This document shows positions 13,005-26,500 of a DNA stretch of 64,000 nt, one piece after another. Source of the DNA: Lycocorax pyrrhopterus obiensis (Eukaryota; Chordata; Aves; Passeriformes; Paradisaeidae); contig JACSVZ010000001.1 in assembly GCA_014706295.1 (NCBI GenBank), forward strand, positions 87,108,237 through 87,172,236. Direction: 5' to 3'. The notes beneath the pieces are model-generated. The model was not told where the DNA came from. It saw nothing but the letters and a program-made list of their open reading frames with translations, and did not search any database. The stretch's first letter is position 1, and each line of letters opens with the position of its first letter. The position numbers and the translations under genes are program-made.

Positions 13005-13659
13005 CTGAGTTTCAGCAGAATGAAATGAAAGAGAACAGGACTTAAGTGAGAAGTTTTAAGGTAGAGTGAACAGGAAAAGGCTATTGCTTCTGGGGGATAG
13101 AAATCAGCATCTTCCTTGGGAAAACCAGAGCAGAGGACAAAAGGAGCATAATGTGGCTGGTGTGGAGAATGGAATAAGGAGAAGGCATCATCTGAAAGGA
13201 GCTGGAGAAAGCTTGGAGAGCAGCGATTGCAAAAGCTGTGGTCATGAAGGCTGAGGTCAGGTCCTTGATGCCCTCTGCTTCCTTGGGGAACCTGTTCTGT
13301 ATCCTTCAGTTCATCCCATCCCACTCTGCTTGGCAGTTTCCAAATTTAGCTCTAAAAATGCTTAATCCTGGGATCCATCATGCCACAGCTTGAGCTTGTC
13401 ATCTTCCTCTTCTTCCCTTTATCACAGGGAAGAAATCCTGTATCTGGGTGGCCTTGAGAGTCAGCTGACTTTGCCTGGAAACAAGGACAATTAAAAATCC
13501 TTTATAAATCCTTTATAACTGATACAAATTTCAGAGGACGGATTTACACAGCTTTTATTACAGGGAACTTGGAAGCAGTAAGAGGCCAATTTTGCATCGT
13601 GGCTGGTGATGAATTGAGTGCAGCAGAGGTGATAACCAAAAATGGGGGCCGGACATTCC

Positions 13660-13870
13660 ATTAGAACCGTAGAATTGTTAAGGTTGGAAGAGACCTCTAA
13701 AACTCTTTTCATCAAGTTCAGCTCTTAACCCAGCACTACCAAATCCACCACTAAGCCATGTCCCCATATGCCACATCCACACGTCTTAAATTCCACCAGG
13801 GGTGGTGAATGAGTCACTTCCCTGTGCAGCCTGTTCCAGTGCTTGACAACCCTTTCAGGAAAAAAAGTTG
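13660..13870 (-). repeat. CR1 LINE fragment, antisense, 3' end
   Basis: Read on the + strand the fragment runs 'cgtagaattgttaaggttgg', 'aagagacctctaaaac', 'cttaacccagcactaccaaa', 'ccactaagccatgtcccca', then 'cagcctgttccagtgcttga'. This is the reverse complement of the same CR1 3' subfamily as the copy at 9488. It is 5'-truncated after about 210 bp. Confidence 0.93.
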
Positions 13871-14403
13871 GTAGCTGATGGTATGACATGAGCTAAATCA
13901 GGGAAATAGTCTCAATGTGGCATTCTGGGCTCTGAGCGAAGCAACTGAAACCCATAAAACTGGAAGTTAACCCAGAAAAAAACAGGGGAGTGGTTTGTGT
14001 GCCAGTGAAGTCCACAGCAGAGGCAGTGTCAACTAAAGTCTGGCAGCAGGTCAGGGATAGTGATACGCAATCTAAAGTCAGTGATGCTGCTGAAAGAAGG
14101 CATCAGTACATTGAAAAATCAGAATACAAAAAATTACGAGTTTAGTTAGCGAAAAAGATACCAGAGACACAAAGTAAGAAGAGAGCCTAACTTCGGGGCA
14201 CTGTTTGTTTTAAACACTCATAGAAGAATACAGTTAACAGCTGGGTGTCATCTATATAAAAGATTTGGTTTTGGCAAAACAAACAGCAGCATACCCCGGT
14301 GAAGACTGTGTATGAAGAATGTAGATTACCTGCTGAGCTCTTGTGCTCCTTTTTGAAGTGATTTTCCATTTGTTTTAATGTGATTTTTGTTGTCTCTCCA
14401 TAG

Positions 14404-14598
14404 CGTCCTGCCCAGTGCTGTGCAGTGGGAATGGGCAGTACATGAAAGGAAGGTGCATGTGCCATAGTGGCTGGAAGGGAGCGGAGTGTGATGTCCCAAC
14501 CAACCAGTGCATTGATGTCTCCTGCAATAACCATGGCACGTGCATCATGGGCACCTGTATCTGCAACCCAGGATACAAAGGCGAGAGCTGCGAAGAAG
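14404..14598 (+). CDS. TENM4: Teneurin exon b: EGF-like repeats 2 and 3
   Basis: This 195-bp exon encodes 65 residues. It begins [18 protein letters not shown] and ends [12 protein letters not shown]2 (CPVLC to GAEC) has only five cysteines: the third is replaced by Tyr in NGQY, which leaves one cysteine unpaired. In teneurins this free cysteine forms an intermolecular disulphide and makes cis-dimers. EGF3 (CIDVSC to GESC) has all six. The acceptor is ttgttgtctctccatag and the donor is gaag/gtattt; both sides are phase 1. The sequence [10 protein letters not shown] between the modules is strongly teneurin-like. An open frame continues past the donor to about 14726, but that is intron read-through. 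The open frames on the opposite strand here are shadows of this exon. Confidence 0.98.
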
Positions 14599-17500
14599 GT
14601 ATTTGCAAGATGCATTCAATTAGCCTTTTGCTTTGGTTGTTGTTCTATAATTGTATAGATGGAGGCAATTCAGAATCAGACTGGCACTTAACCAGAACAG
14701 TAATAGGCACCTTAGAGATACAATAGATGGATACAACATAAAAATGATATGTTGTCATAACTCGTCGTTAGCTATCATATTTGTTCAATAATTGGATGAA
14801 AAGCCATCAAATGCCTCAGATAGAAGGCTCTAGTTGAAAGACCAGCACATCTAATCATATGTTCAAATGTTCTTATTAAAGCATCGTTTCCATTTACACA
14901 TCTAAACGTATAATTACTTTTACAGTGCTTTCTTCTCTGCTGCGCTATGCCAAGCAATTTCAGTTGCTTACATCCACAAAATGATGGCGTGTGAGAGAAA
15001 GTCCCTGATCCTTGTCAGCTTTAAAAGCTTAGAAATGCTCAGGACTTGAATTAAATTCTGCTTCAAAATCAGATATTATTTTAATGGCTCTTCCATAGCT
15101 TTTTTCTCACATTAGCCCCCAAACATTTTTCATTTGCATTTAGATTTACGTCTCCTTTTAGTACTTATCTTTAATCATTTTGTGTAGGAACTCACCTGCC
15201 ATCATATATCTTTATGTTCCTGAGTCTGTGATTGCTTCTTACTGCTAAATGAAAAAGTGGACAGTTTTCTAAGTGTATAAATCATTGAGAGAGTTACAAA
15301 AATATATCCAAAAGTGCATTATTTAAAGAATAATGTTCAACACTTTCGAAAACTATTCTCAAAATTCTTTGCTGGTGACCTGATAAATAATCATTCTTAA
15401 GTTATGCTTCTACAAGTACATATGTAAGATCTCTTCACCACCTGATAGATTAAAGACATCATTTGATACATTTAAGAATGACAATGGCTTGAATTAATTT
15501 GTGGTTGTCTTCATGTATGCAGGATAAAGATTCATCTGAAGTGGCTTTATTTTACAGACAATGAAAATAGCTGAATTGGATTCAGACATTCAAATGGCAT
15601 GTGATCTAGCATTTCTTTTGATGTGTTAAACGTATTGGAGTGGGATATCTCTGATGTTGCATGGCTTCAGTGTCAGTAAATGTTAGAGATGAAGACAGTA
15701 TCAGCTCTTGTAACAATAAGCCATCTCTTGAGAAAGCTTCATTTTGGCTTGAAGCACAATTCAACGAAGCTGTGGGGCATGCAAAACCTGAAGACTGTGA
15801 CTACTGAAGTATCTTTAAAGCATCTCTGTAGACCTCCTATTTACTAGATCATATCTTTACTGGATAAACAGAAATGAAAAGATCCTGATTTTGCCTCCAG
15901 CCAGAAGTGTTTAATGTGTGTAAATCAGAGTGAGATTTGCCCTTTTTCTAACTGGAACCTTTTTTTCCCTGGTCACATTTGAAGCAGAAAAGCCAGGCAC
16001 TGCTCAGTTATTTTATGTTATCACTGTAGCGGGGGACAGTGTCAGTCCCACTAGGTCAAAACTTGAAAAAGGAGGAAGAACAAAGAGAACATGTTTTTTC
16101 TTATGGGCCGTTTAGTATTTTTTCAAGCATGCGTGTTTTTGATATTCAAGGCATAATTTGTATTGTGTTGTGAAGGGGTAAGTAATTCAGAAATATGCCA
16201 TGTGGGAAATCTTGAGGACATATATATATATATTTAGATCTAGTAAAAAAGTTGATTTATACTATTTTTTAAATTGCTTTTACTCTTTAATTTCTCTTCT
16301 AAGAAGGGCCATCTGGTATTGATTACTTTTTATTATTTCTCAGTTCTCATAGCTTCTCTTCTTGGTCCATGTTTGTAATGGGTTTTCATTCCAGGGTTTC
16401 TTCTGTCTTTTCTTTTACCCCCATAGAAGTTCAGCAATGTTTATAAAACATCAGCCAACAATCCTACGCGAGTTTTTCTTTTCTCCTTCCTTAGTTTATT
16501 GGCCCATATTTTATAAGGCATGGCTTAAGCCAGCGAGACATTGCAGGGAGGGGAGCAAATTTAAGCAGTGAAAAATGAGAAGTTACTCTTTGGGCACCGA
16601 ATAAGCCTAATAACTTGTGTGACCAATGAAGCATGAAACATATTGGGGAAAAGTGTAGAAGAGGCACTAACCTTGCTTGCTGCATGATTTATCTCCCTGG
16701 CAAAGATTCTGCAGAAGGCTGAACTATAAACAGGGCATTTTCCAACCAAGAATTTGACCATTTGGGTCATTTTCCAACCAACAACACAGACATATGCGAT
16801 TTTTTTCTTTTACGGGTATACTAGATTTTGTCAGCTCTGCCCTCTTGCCCAGCTCCCCATCTCTGCTTCTCCCAGAGATGAGCAGCTAAATTTGTCAAGC
16901 AGAACTCCCTAAAAATATACCATTGTACTCCAAATCCACTAAGCAATTGATTAAGAAGAAAGCAGAAGTCTGTAATCCTGTCCCAGGGCCCTTCCGATGG
17001 TGCAGAAAGCCTAAAGAGATACAGCTAGTGAGGCTGAGATTAAAGTAGCCATTGTGTGTGACATTTTCTGAAAGGGCTCATTTCAACATGAAAAATGGCC
17101 TTGGGATTATGATAAATGGGGGGTTCTGACATGCACATTGCTGTCCTATAATCGTCTGTGTTAGAGCTGAGATAGCAGATTGTCCGCCTCCTGTGATGGA
17201 GGCCCCTGTAAAACTCACCTTTTTCCCAGTTGACCTTCAGAGGGGATGATTAATTGCCTGGAGGTAGCCTCTTGTCACTTAGCCTGTGATCTTTGTTCTC
17301 TATGTTCAAACCATCTGCTGAGAACGGACGAGGCTGCTACTCCGTCCCGTAGTCCTTTTCATACTTATTACTGCTGAGAAAGAACAGGGCCAGGGCTTCA
17401 AGGGTCTCATGCTAAAATTGGCACCCTCGCTCCCAGCTCGCTAACAGTGAAGGAGATTTATGGACTCATCCTTTCCAGCCTCTTAAAATTTTTGAGGATT

Positions 17501-18782
17501 GTTCCAGCTATGAGCAGAGCTCCAGGAATCAAACAAAAAAGAAAATTCTCTCTCATGCCTTGGGATAGTAATAACTGAGCCATTACTTGTCAGACTGAGA
17601 AGGGTTTGAGAATCCAGGGAATTATCAGAGCAGCTGTTGTGTTTCCTTTTAAGGTTTCTGGATCTTAAACAGGTCAGTGGAATTCTTATTAGCTTTTACA
17701 GGGGTAAAAACTGAACCACAAACCTGCCGTGTGTGCGGTGGCCATGTTCTGCTCTGCTGTATCAGAGCCAGGAGCTGGACAGCTTTTCCTGTGCTGCTTA
17801 GCCAGACTGACACTTGTCACCAGTCCCCAGGGAACTGCCACACATCGTTTCAAAAGACGGGAGGAATTTCTCTAGGCTGTCCTATCAGCTTTTATCTATA
17901 AATAGACAATCGACTCCTCCAGTAGGTTTTTCTGGGAGGGTGTCTGGTGCATTTCATATTTTTCGAGTGCCAGGTGAAATTCCCCTGTGGGCAGAGCAGC
18001 TGACAGTTGCCTACAAAACACATAACTCAGGAATCAGGCAGGGAGTGCATTTGGTCTTTTGGTGTATATTGCTATACCCCTAACTGAATGGTCTCTAATC
18101 TCATTAGGAAAGTGACTCTTTGGGGGGGAAAGTAAAGTTCAGACATTTAAAAAAGAGTATTAATTGATCAAAAATAAAACCAGAAGAACACCATTATAAA
18201 AAAAGTTATTTTGTTTTAATCCTTGCTCCAGAAAAACTGTCTCCAGATATATTTCAATGTGAAATTTCTGTAAGTCTCCATGAAACCTGTATAGATTTAA
18301 GCACATTCTTCAGTTTAAGCATGTATTTTGCTGAATAAGAATGTCAGCTTCTGCTGAATCTTTATGCAAAATTCTCTCTCAGAAAACTAGGGCTCGGCTT
18401 TGAATTCATTAGTAATAGTAATTTAGGTTATTCTAATAGAATAAACGAAGACACACTATGTGTATGAGAGAATACTATTCTATTCTTAATTGATATTAGC
18501 CTTTTGTTACCAGAAGAATCACTTATTAGTGCAGACCTGCATAAAAGAATGTATTTCATCACTAGATTTTTCTCTGTTTTTCATGCGGGTGTTTTAGGTC
18601 TCACTGCTTTTTAGGGACACTGACTTTTTGCACAAAGCATCTGTTTTGTTCACAGCAGGGATTTTTGGTTGAAACCTTGAGATACTGTGTAAATATGTTT
18701 GTTTTGATGGCAGTCTGATAGCTTTTTTCCTGAAATTCCCATTTGCTTTCCCTGTCTGCTTCCTCTTCCTTCTCACATGTAG
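14599..18782 (+). other. TENM4: Intron between the EGF2-3 and EGF4-5 exons (4184 bp)
   Basis: A GT/AG phase-1 intron (gtattt ... tctcacatgtag). I recognise no CR1 or other interspersed repeat in it, only a short (TA)n run at about 16218-16234 and other AT-rich stretches. There are no convincing exons. Confidence 0.88.
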
Positions 18783-18983
18783 TGGACTGCATGGATCCTA
18801 CCTGCTCGGGACGAGGCGTGTGCGTACGAGGAGAATGTCACTGTTCAGTTGGCTGGGGAGGAACAAATTGTGAGACCCCAAGAGCCACTTGTCTGGATCA
18901 GTGCTCTGGCCACGGGACCTTCCTCCCGGATACTGGACTCTGCAGCTGCGATCCCAACTGGACTGGCCACGACTGCTCAATCG
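18783..18983 (+). CDS. TENM4: Teneurin exon c: EGF-like repeats 4 and 5
   Basis: This 201-bp exon encodes 67 residues, from V-D-C-M-D-P-T-C to G-H-D-C-S-I. EGF4 (CMDPTC to GTNC) has six cysteines. EGF5 (CLDQC to GHDC) has five: Phe takes the place of the third cysteine in GHGTF, the same arrangement as Tyr in EGF2. Together they give the two free cysteines that cross-link teneurin dimers. The stretch [20 protein letters not shown] is one of the segments on which I base the TENM4 call. The acceptor is a long pyrimidine tract (cttcctcttccttctcac) ending atgtag, and the donor is atcg/gtaaca. Both introns are phase 1. An open frame runs on into the intron to 19021 and has no coding value. Confidence 0.98.
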
Positions 18984-21900
18984 GTAACATCAGCGCTGAC
19001 TTACTGTTGGTCTTTCATTAAACTTTGTGAAATACTCAGATGTGCAGAAAAAGTGCTAGAGATGTGTTCCTGTGAAGCACACCTGGGGCATGACTGGAAG
19101 CAGAAATTCCGTAGCTCAACTACATAAATAATTCTGCTTCCATTGCTGATCTTAGAGTAATATCATAAATAATCCCATTAAAGCCACCTAGGCTTGCTGT
19201 TGTTCATTATATGGCTGTAAATGTAATTGATGGTCTACATATAACTTCTTGTTCTGGTGATAGTTCTTGATGAACCCCAGTAGCCACTAAAGGGTCTGTT
19301 TGGGTTTTTAGGAGATGACTAAATAATCTTTAGGTGACTGTAAACAAGAAGAAAGATTTGGTAATCTGTCAGATCTCCTTTCCCTTCTGAATTCAAAGCT
19401 TGTGCTTTCTAGGCTCAGCTAGAGGAGGATGAGTGCCTCATGAGGTTCATATTAAAAGACTGTCCTCTACTAACTAAAAAATAAGTTTACTGAGTGAAAG
19501 TATTATTGGTATAAGCAGCTACCAAGAAGACCCATTTTTATGGGCAGTTTTTGTAGGGGTTTGGAACAGCGACCTTCCTTCATTCCCCTTCTGAATGGGC
19601 AACTTGCTCAAAATCAGATATGTGAATTGAAGGCTAAAGAAGAAGTATTCAGAAGCCTTTTCTTCCAAATGCAGTTAGCTGTTAGAGGCCACACTGAAAA
19701 ATAGTGGAATACATTAGATAGTCAGAACCTATGGAATATCTGTGCTTTGGCTTTTGTCCTGTATTGTGTGCTCACAAAAAAGAGACCCCAGCAACAACAG
19801 TTTCTATACCTTGCGCAGCTGGAATGGAACTAGGCCAAAAATCCAGGGCAGCTCAGTATAGGCAGTGAAATGAAAGGAATTTTCAGCAAAGCAACCCAAA
19901 AAAGAAAGCTATTAGGAGAGTATATATAGTAGAAAAATTATGTAAACATTTTCACTGAGGAATTGCTATCATGAGTAAAGAAAATCAGGTTAACTATTAG
20001 CAGGTATTTTAAGAGAGTAATTTCCAAGGATGAGGCAAACTGAATAAACTGGTGCTAAGAACATAAAAAGAAAACCTTTTTGACAATCATAATTTAGGCT
20101 GGATGTTAGAAGCTTGTCATGAAGTAAAATTGACTGGACTGAGGAATAAGCAGAAGAGGAGGCCTACTCTACTTGCCTGGGGCTGAAACTAGGTCGATCA
20201 AAACTTTTGCAGATGTAGATAGGGAAGCTGTTATGCATTGAAGGGAAGACAAGTTTGGTGCCAGGCTTTTCCTTTCCCTATATTAACATCTTCAATTCCA
20301 TACTCTCTGGGTTTATTTTTAAAACCACCATAAGGGGAAAGGTAGTCATGTATTTGTAGTGATTCTGTGGCATAGTTCATAATTGACTCATTATTCTGTG
20401 TTTGTATGGAGGTTTGGGGATTGCAGGGATGGATTTGGAAAAATGTTTATTTCTATGTGCAAAGAGAATTCACTTTCCCTTTGTTAACCTGCAGGGTCAT
20501 GTACAGATGATTTATAAGCTTTCCTTATACTGCTTTTATAAATCCATCTAGTGCAAACTTTCTTTGGCAGCATGAAGTTATTTGAGACAAACTTGAGCAT
20601 CATTCCAAGACCTTTTTCCTCACTGAGCTGCTTGTAACATTCGGGTTATTGTGCCTCACAGCTAAAATCGCAGCTAAGGTGATTTGTAAACTTCCATTTC
20701 TAACCCAGACCTTTCCACTGAATTGATGACTTGATTTGAAAGACAGATTTACTCACAAGATACATGGTACTCTTCTTGCATCATTAAAATAGAGTGAGCA
20801 GGCATGCTGTTGCATGTAATAACACACTGCCCAGCCCGCTGGGGTGCGGGTTCTGTAGAAGGGACTAAAGGGGACAGATTTTATTTTCCTATAAAACAGG
20901 ACCAAACAGAACAGAAGAATTACTAAGGAAAAGAACTAAGTACTTATAGAAATCACCCTCAGCTTAGCAAAGCAGTAAGGACTGTGTTCAGTCCTAGTGA
21001 AACCTGTAGAACTGTGCCCACATGGGTTTGTGCCAAGGATGGCCCCTTTCATAAACCACGTGGAGAGGCATAACCTAGAAACAGCATAATTATCTGAAAA
21101 CCCAGAATATGAGGAGGCACAGTGGATTTTCCAGCTCTTACCACCTTGAAGTCAAGAATAGTACCTGTCTGCAGTGCTGTATGCTGTATTCATTTAGAAG
21201 GTTATCAGGCAGTATGGAAGCAGTAGGTGAAACCTGTGGATTGTCATATGTAGAAAATAAAACTAGAGCCTCTTTGAACCTTAGACTGCATCTTTCAGCT
21301 AAGTAGGTAGATTTTATCTGCCTTTTGTGGTAATCTTAGAGAACACAGATTACTGGGTAAAACCCTTACTTTTCACAAAACAATAATATTACAGAGATTT
21401 GTGTTTCCTGTTTATATTATCTTTCTTCGTTCCACTTCGCCTTCATAGACAAGCTGTGCAATCTCTTTTGAGAGATTCCCATTCTGAACTGCATTGTAGG
21501 AAGAAGTAATTACATGTTTTCGGTTTTTTTTGCTTTCTGTGTCTGCCCACTGTCAATGTATGTTGAGATAGGGCTGCTGGTATACTACCTCAGAATTGTC
21601 ACTCAGGGAAAATGCTTCTCAAACATATTTCACCCTTTCGTGCAAGGGACAGTTTTTTAGGATCCCTCAATATACACTGGTTTTTTTGGCTGATTCCCAA
21701 ATAGAAAAAAGAGTATCTTAGAGAAAGGTACAGAAATAATTCTAGAGATAACTTGTACTGAGCAATAAAAGTGGTATTTTGATTTCTCCAGGGGATAATT
21801 AAATCATTTCCCTTTTGCATCTTAGTACTGTTGCACAAGCAAATACAAAAAAGTCCTTTATAATCTAGTTCAGCTAAAAAGTCCAAGGCAGTGCTTGGTA

Positions 21901-24900
21901 CAAGAAAGGTAATTAAGGAACCACTGATCCTAACCCCATTCCTCCAGTCTGCTGTCACAGCTCCTCTGTATGCCAGGCTTTTGGGGCGCTATCTCCCTTC
22001 ACCTCTTAATGAGCCCTGTGTGTCAACTGATGAAGCCATTAATGGGCAGCTCTCTTAACCTCTTATTGTGTGAGTGTAGTGGGAAGGAGGAAGTGGCCTG
22101 TGCTGCAGTGTGAAACAGAGCTTACTATGTGATATAGTCTCACTCCTGACCTATTTAAACTGGACCAACTATTTCTGGCAAATCAAGAGGCAGCACACCA
22201 CATACCGTAAGACATAGTTGCTGACTGCAGTGAAATGAATAGGTGAGTCATGTCATCTGCACTGGGGGAGTGCACCATTTACCAGAGGGATCTCACTGAT
22301 GCATCAGTATAATCCTGGGCCCATCAAAACAGTATTAGGCTTGGATGCAAAATCATTATTAAAGGAATTAAGTTATCTGGTGTTGTCCTTCACTCTCCTA
22401 AAATTTAAATCAGTGATTTTCACATTGTTGTCTTTGGAAGCTGACATCTTCACATCCACGGTATTCATTTGAATCATTGGAAAGTTGAATATACAAAGCA
22501 GCAATAGAAATTATGTTCTCTGTGTCCTAAGTGTGCTGACTTTTTCTGGGCAGTTGACAGCGGTTGTAGATTGACCTGCATGCAGATAAAGATTCCTTCT
22601 CCATCACTCATTTGTAATGACTCGCTTTATGCACAGTTGACATCCAGGCAGTACTTCAAACCCTTAAAAATACACTGGAGAAGAGCAGTAATAGGAATAG
22701 CACTTTGTATGTGGTAGTCCTAAATTGCCAGTGGAGACATAAAATCATGGGCTGTACATTTAATGGTAAGGAGTTAGAAACTGGAAGCTGGTGCTCAGTA
22801 AAGAAGTAAGAAGTTATGATATTTTACATCACATTTTGAAAAGACTGAGAGAGCATGCCTGGCCAGAGACGTAGGCTGAGCTTGCATGACCATAGCTCAT
22901 GAAATCTGGTACTTTGGTCCTATTATAGCTCCTCTCCTCATTTCTGCTGCTAACATGGTTTTCTGAGGATATGGCATTTGACTTTATGACTGCCCGTTTT
23001 CCCCTACTGTGGCAGGGATGAAATGCTGCTTCCCAGTGACTTACTGACAAACTTTGTTATGAAGGTCTACAATCACAAAGATATTTAGGCATTTAAAATT
23101 TACCTTAAGCAAGGGCAGATTATCAAGCTTAGCTGCAGTGTTTTGGAGAACTATGTGTGGCAGATATGCCTAGATAAATCTGGCCTTCAAGCATAGTGGG
23201 GAAATAGTGTGGGTAGCCACAGGGCTAGCAGAAGGCCAGGTGTTTACCCACCTTCCATGACTTTACTTTCAGTAGTTTGAGAAGTTGGATTTAAAATAAG
23301 GCTAGCATGGTGTGTGTGTCCATGTCTCTGGTTGCAGGGAAGCCATATTCTTATAAATTATTGCACAGTGAGTTGAAGTCATTGGAGAAGCTCCTCTTTA
23401 TTTTGCAGGAATATGGATCAATTGAAGGCTATTCACAAACAATTATTAGATTTAAAACCCTGTATCAGTTAATGGTAATGACTGAATTTTTTAATATCAA
23501 TTTAGTTGTATTAATTAACAATGCTGAAAGTCTTTCAGTCAGCACCCAACAGAGTTCCTCACCACAAAGTTGTACAGTTCATTGAAACAGGCATCTTTTC
23601 TCTATTCCAGTTAATAGATAAAGAGACCATGAAGAATGAACTTTTAAAGAGTTAAGCTGAAGTAAATGCACCTTTACATTGCAGTGTCTTTTTTTCACCA
23701 GGAGTTGTGCAGGAGACTATTGCACACACGCACACATACGGGCTCACAGAAACAGTTCTCATATATCTTATCAGACAATGTCATATCCCATTGGTCAAAC
23801 AACACCAGGGTTAACACAACATGTGTGATAAAATTTTATTTCCTTGGGCTTACTGGTGTCGACTTTTGAAAACAAAATCTCGTGTTAAATTCATGCCATG
23901 CCCAAGGCCACCAAGATAAAAATCCATTCTTAGAAAATGTTCATATAATTCTTTCTTTAAACAGTCATTTTCTTCAGGGATAAATATGTCTCTATAAACA
24001 ATGGATATAACATCAGCTCTCACATGATACAAGCTTGATACCATGCTACAGACCAGGACCCCTTTTAATGCCTAATAAGTTGCTGATTTGTCTTTTTCTT
24101 AGATTTAAAACTCGTGAGGAAGAACAAGAGAACTAAACCTCAGGATGCAACACCTGAAATTGAAAAACATCTTAGTCACTTAAGAAAAAGTTATTGGGCA
24201 CAGCTATGTAATCAAAGGCCACCTTGAATGTTCTTCCTTCAGCTTGTAACTTGTTCATCTCACTGCCGTGGCAGAGTTGTGAGAAGCATTAGTCTGGGGC
24301 AATTGAAATTTTGGTAGCACAGGGTCGTCGAAGCTGGTCTTCAGAAGATACCATCAAAACCGGTTCTGGCTCGATACTTAAATCGCAGACTCATCCCTGA
24401 AGGCCTTAATTTGGTCCTTTGATGGTCATTGAAGGCCAGGAAATGTTTTGTACCAGCAGGAATTTCATCCTCTGCCTTGCACAAGCATAACATGCTGGTT
24501 TCTGAACTTGTGATCTTCTCCATTTTGTGTGGAGAGAAGTAACTTTTCTCTCTGAGGGAAAAGTATGTGCAGCCCAGTGCCATTACACAAGGCGCTCACA
24601 GGCTCTGCCTGGCAGATATCTGCTTTGTGGATTGTGAAGAAATTAGTTAATCTAGAGAATCAACAGTGTTAACAAGAACTATCATTGTGAAAAACATGAA
24701 ATTTTTTGTGTAGTTGAGTTTGTGAGTACAGATTTTAGCCTACCCATTGCCAAGATGAACTTAGCCTTTAAAGTCTTCTAAGCTTTTTATTAAAAATGCA
24801 ATAAAAGACTAAAATCTGCCCAAACCTTTGAAATAAAAGTATTCAGGGAGGCTTTCATTTGAATATCCTTTTACTCCCTTTCCTTTTGTTTATTAAAAAT

Positions 24901-26316
24901 GTGTATAAGGAGACCCTGATGTGGTGGAAAAAAAGGTAATAGCTGAAATGGGCTGTAGTTATTTTTGTGGGGAGTCCAATTCTTCAAAAGTCCAAGTATC
25001 TTTGTGCTCAGCAGATAAAAAGGACATAATAAAGGGAGGGAGAGAACTCCCGCTAGGATAGAAAATACAACTTAGCTTTCAAATATGGATTCCTACTTTA
25101 AATCTGATAGCTCAGAAATTGCTTTAGGAAATTTCCCTAGCCAACCAGAAATGCATCAAACTTCTGTCAGCTCTGGGATGTGTGTAGGACCTTACTTCTA
25201 ACCACTTCTCTGCAGCAGTCCATGCAGTCTTGGTCAGACACAATGACAAAGGGAAGATTGAAGGAACTGAAAACTTGTGTTCTAGCTGTCATTTCAGACT
25301 TGGCCAAAACCAGTGGAAGCAATGATATCATCAGTCTGTCTCTGGCCATTAGATCACAAAGCATTTGGTCTGATTAGGTCATGTCTCAGGCTGAGAATAG
25401 TGTGTGTCCAGTCGTGTAACAAGCAGTCCCTGGTTCTCACTGACCTTAGGCATTCTGTGATGAGCAAAGCTTTTCTCTCATATCAGCAGTAATCACTGAA
25501 AATTTATGGACCCCTACAAAGGGCAATGGGGAGACTATTCCATCCCGTATTTGTTTACTACAATGATTAGGGCTAATTCCCAGCATGCCAGTTTTAGTTC
25601 AGCATTTTTCCTTATCTCCAAATGTGACCTCAGCAGTCACACCATGAGCTCAAAAGTTCTTTTTGTTTGGATCAATTACGCTTTGTGTTGTGGACTTTTC
25701 TGACTGAAAACAGCAGTGTTGTACTGGAGTCAGTGGGGTTCGTGTTAATGTGGCTAATTTGAAAAATTTCACACCACCACAAGACATTAAATTCCATGTT
25801 TAAAACAGGCTACTGTTAAAATAGCATGTTTTGAGGATGACTGAGCAATTAGCATGTTTGCTTGTATCACTGAGAACTTAACATTTGTATCACAGAGTCT
25901 CAGATGATCAAGTTTTTGCTTTTTCTCTGACTTTGCCTTTGAAAGGAGAAGCCCCTTAATTTTTGAATCTAGACCTCTGCTGCTGACTATTCCTATTTTA
26001 ACCAGGATACTGCTGCAATATCAGCAGGGTGGATACTTGTGTGCAGTCAGTCTCTGCCATGACCTACCTTGATTATGCTGGATAAAGACTGTCCTCACTC
26101 ATGTGGTTCAGCATGGTTGTAGGTTCCATGTCACAGCTTCTCCACTGGCGTTCAGGCAATTCCGTGCTGTTCAGTCAGATCCATGCTGCTGGTGGTGGAT
26201 AGCTCCTGTGACTGTGACCTTACGCTCCCACCCACTTGGAGCTCATCACAATCGGAGTTCCTGCAAAGGTTTATTGGATGTTTTCAGCTTCATCGAATCA
26301 TATTTGAGACACTGAA

Positions 26317-26500
26317 CTAGGTTGCCCAGAGAAGCTGCGGGTGCCTCATCTCTCTCTGAAGGTTTTCAAGGCCAGGTGGGATGGAGCTTTGAGCAACCTG
26401 TTCTGTTGGAAGGTGTCCCTCCCCATGGCAGGGGGGCTGGAACGAGGTGGTCTTTAATGTCCATTCCAACCCAAACCATTCTGTGATTCTATGTTTCATT
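26317..26500 (+). repeat. CR1 LINE fragment, sense, 3' end with tail
   Basis: Landmarks are 'ggttgcccagagaagctgcg', 'ttttcaaggccaggtgggat', 'tgagcaacctgttctgttgg', 'aaggtgtccctccccatggc', and the terminal 'cattctgtgattctatg'. It is heavily 5'-truncated (about 180 bp) and keeps the original 3' end. Confidence 0.94.

Larger units (their letters stand above)
9287..14403 (+). other. TENM4: Intron between the EGF1 and EGF2-3 exons (5117 bp)
   Basis: A GT/AG phase-1 intron (gtagga ... ctctccatag). It holds two CR1 fragments (9488-9842 sense, 13660-13870 antisense), an isolated CpG-rich patch (10561-10740), a perfect 21-bp tandem duplication (10818-10859) and a 31-bp-period duplication (12946-13004). 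I see no additional exon. Confidence 0.9.

Noticed and set aside
14187..14615. 142-codon open frame on the minus strand over exon b
   Set aside because: It is a shadow of the EGF2-3 exon. The + strand has the cysteine pattern, phase and splice sites.
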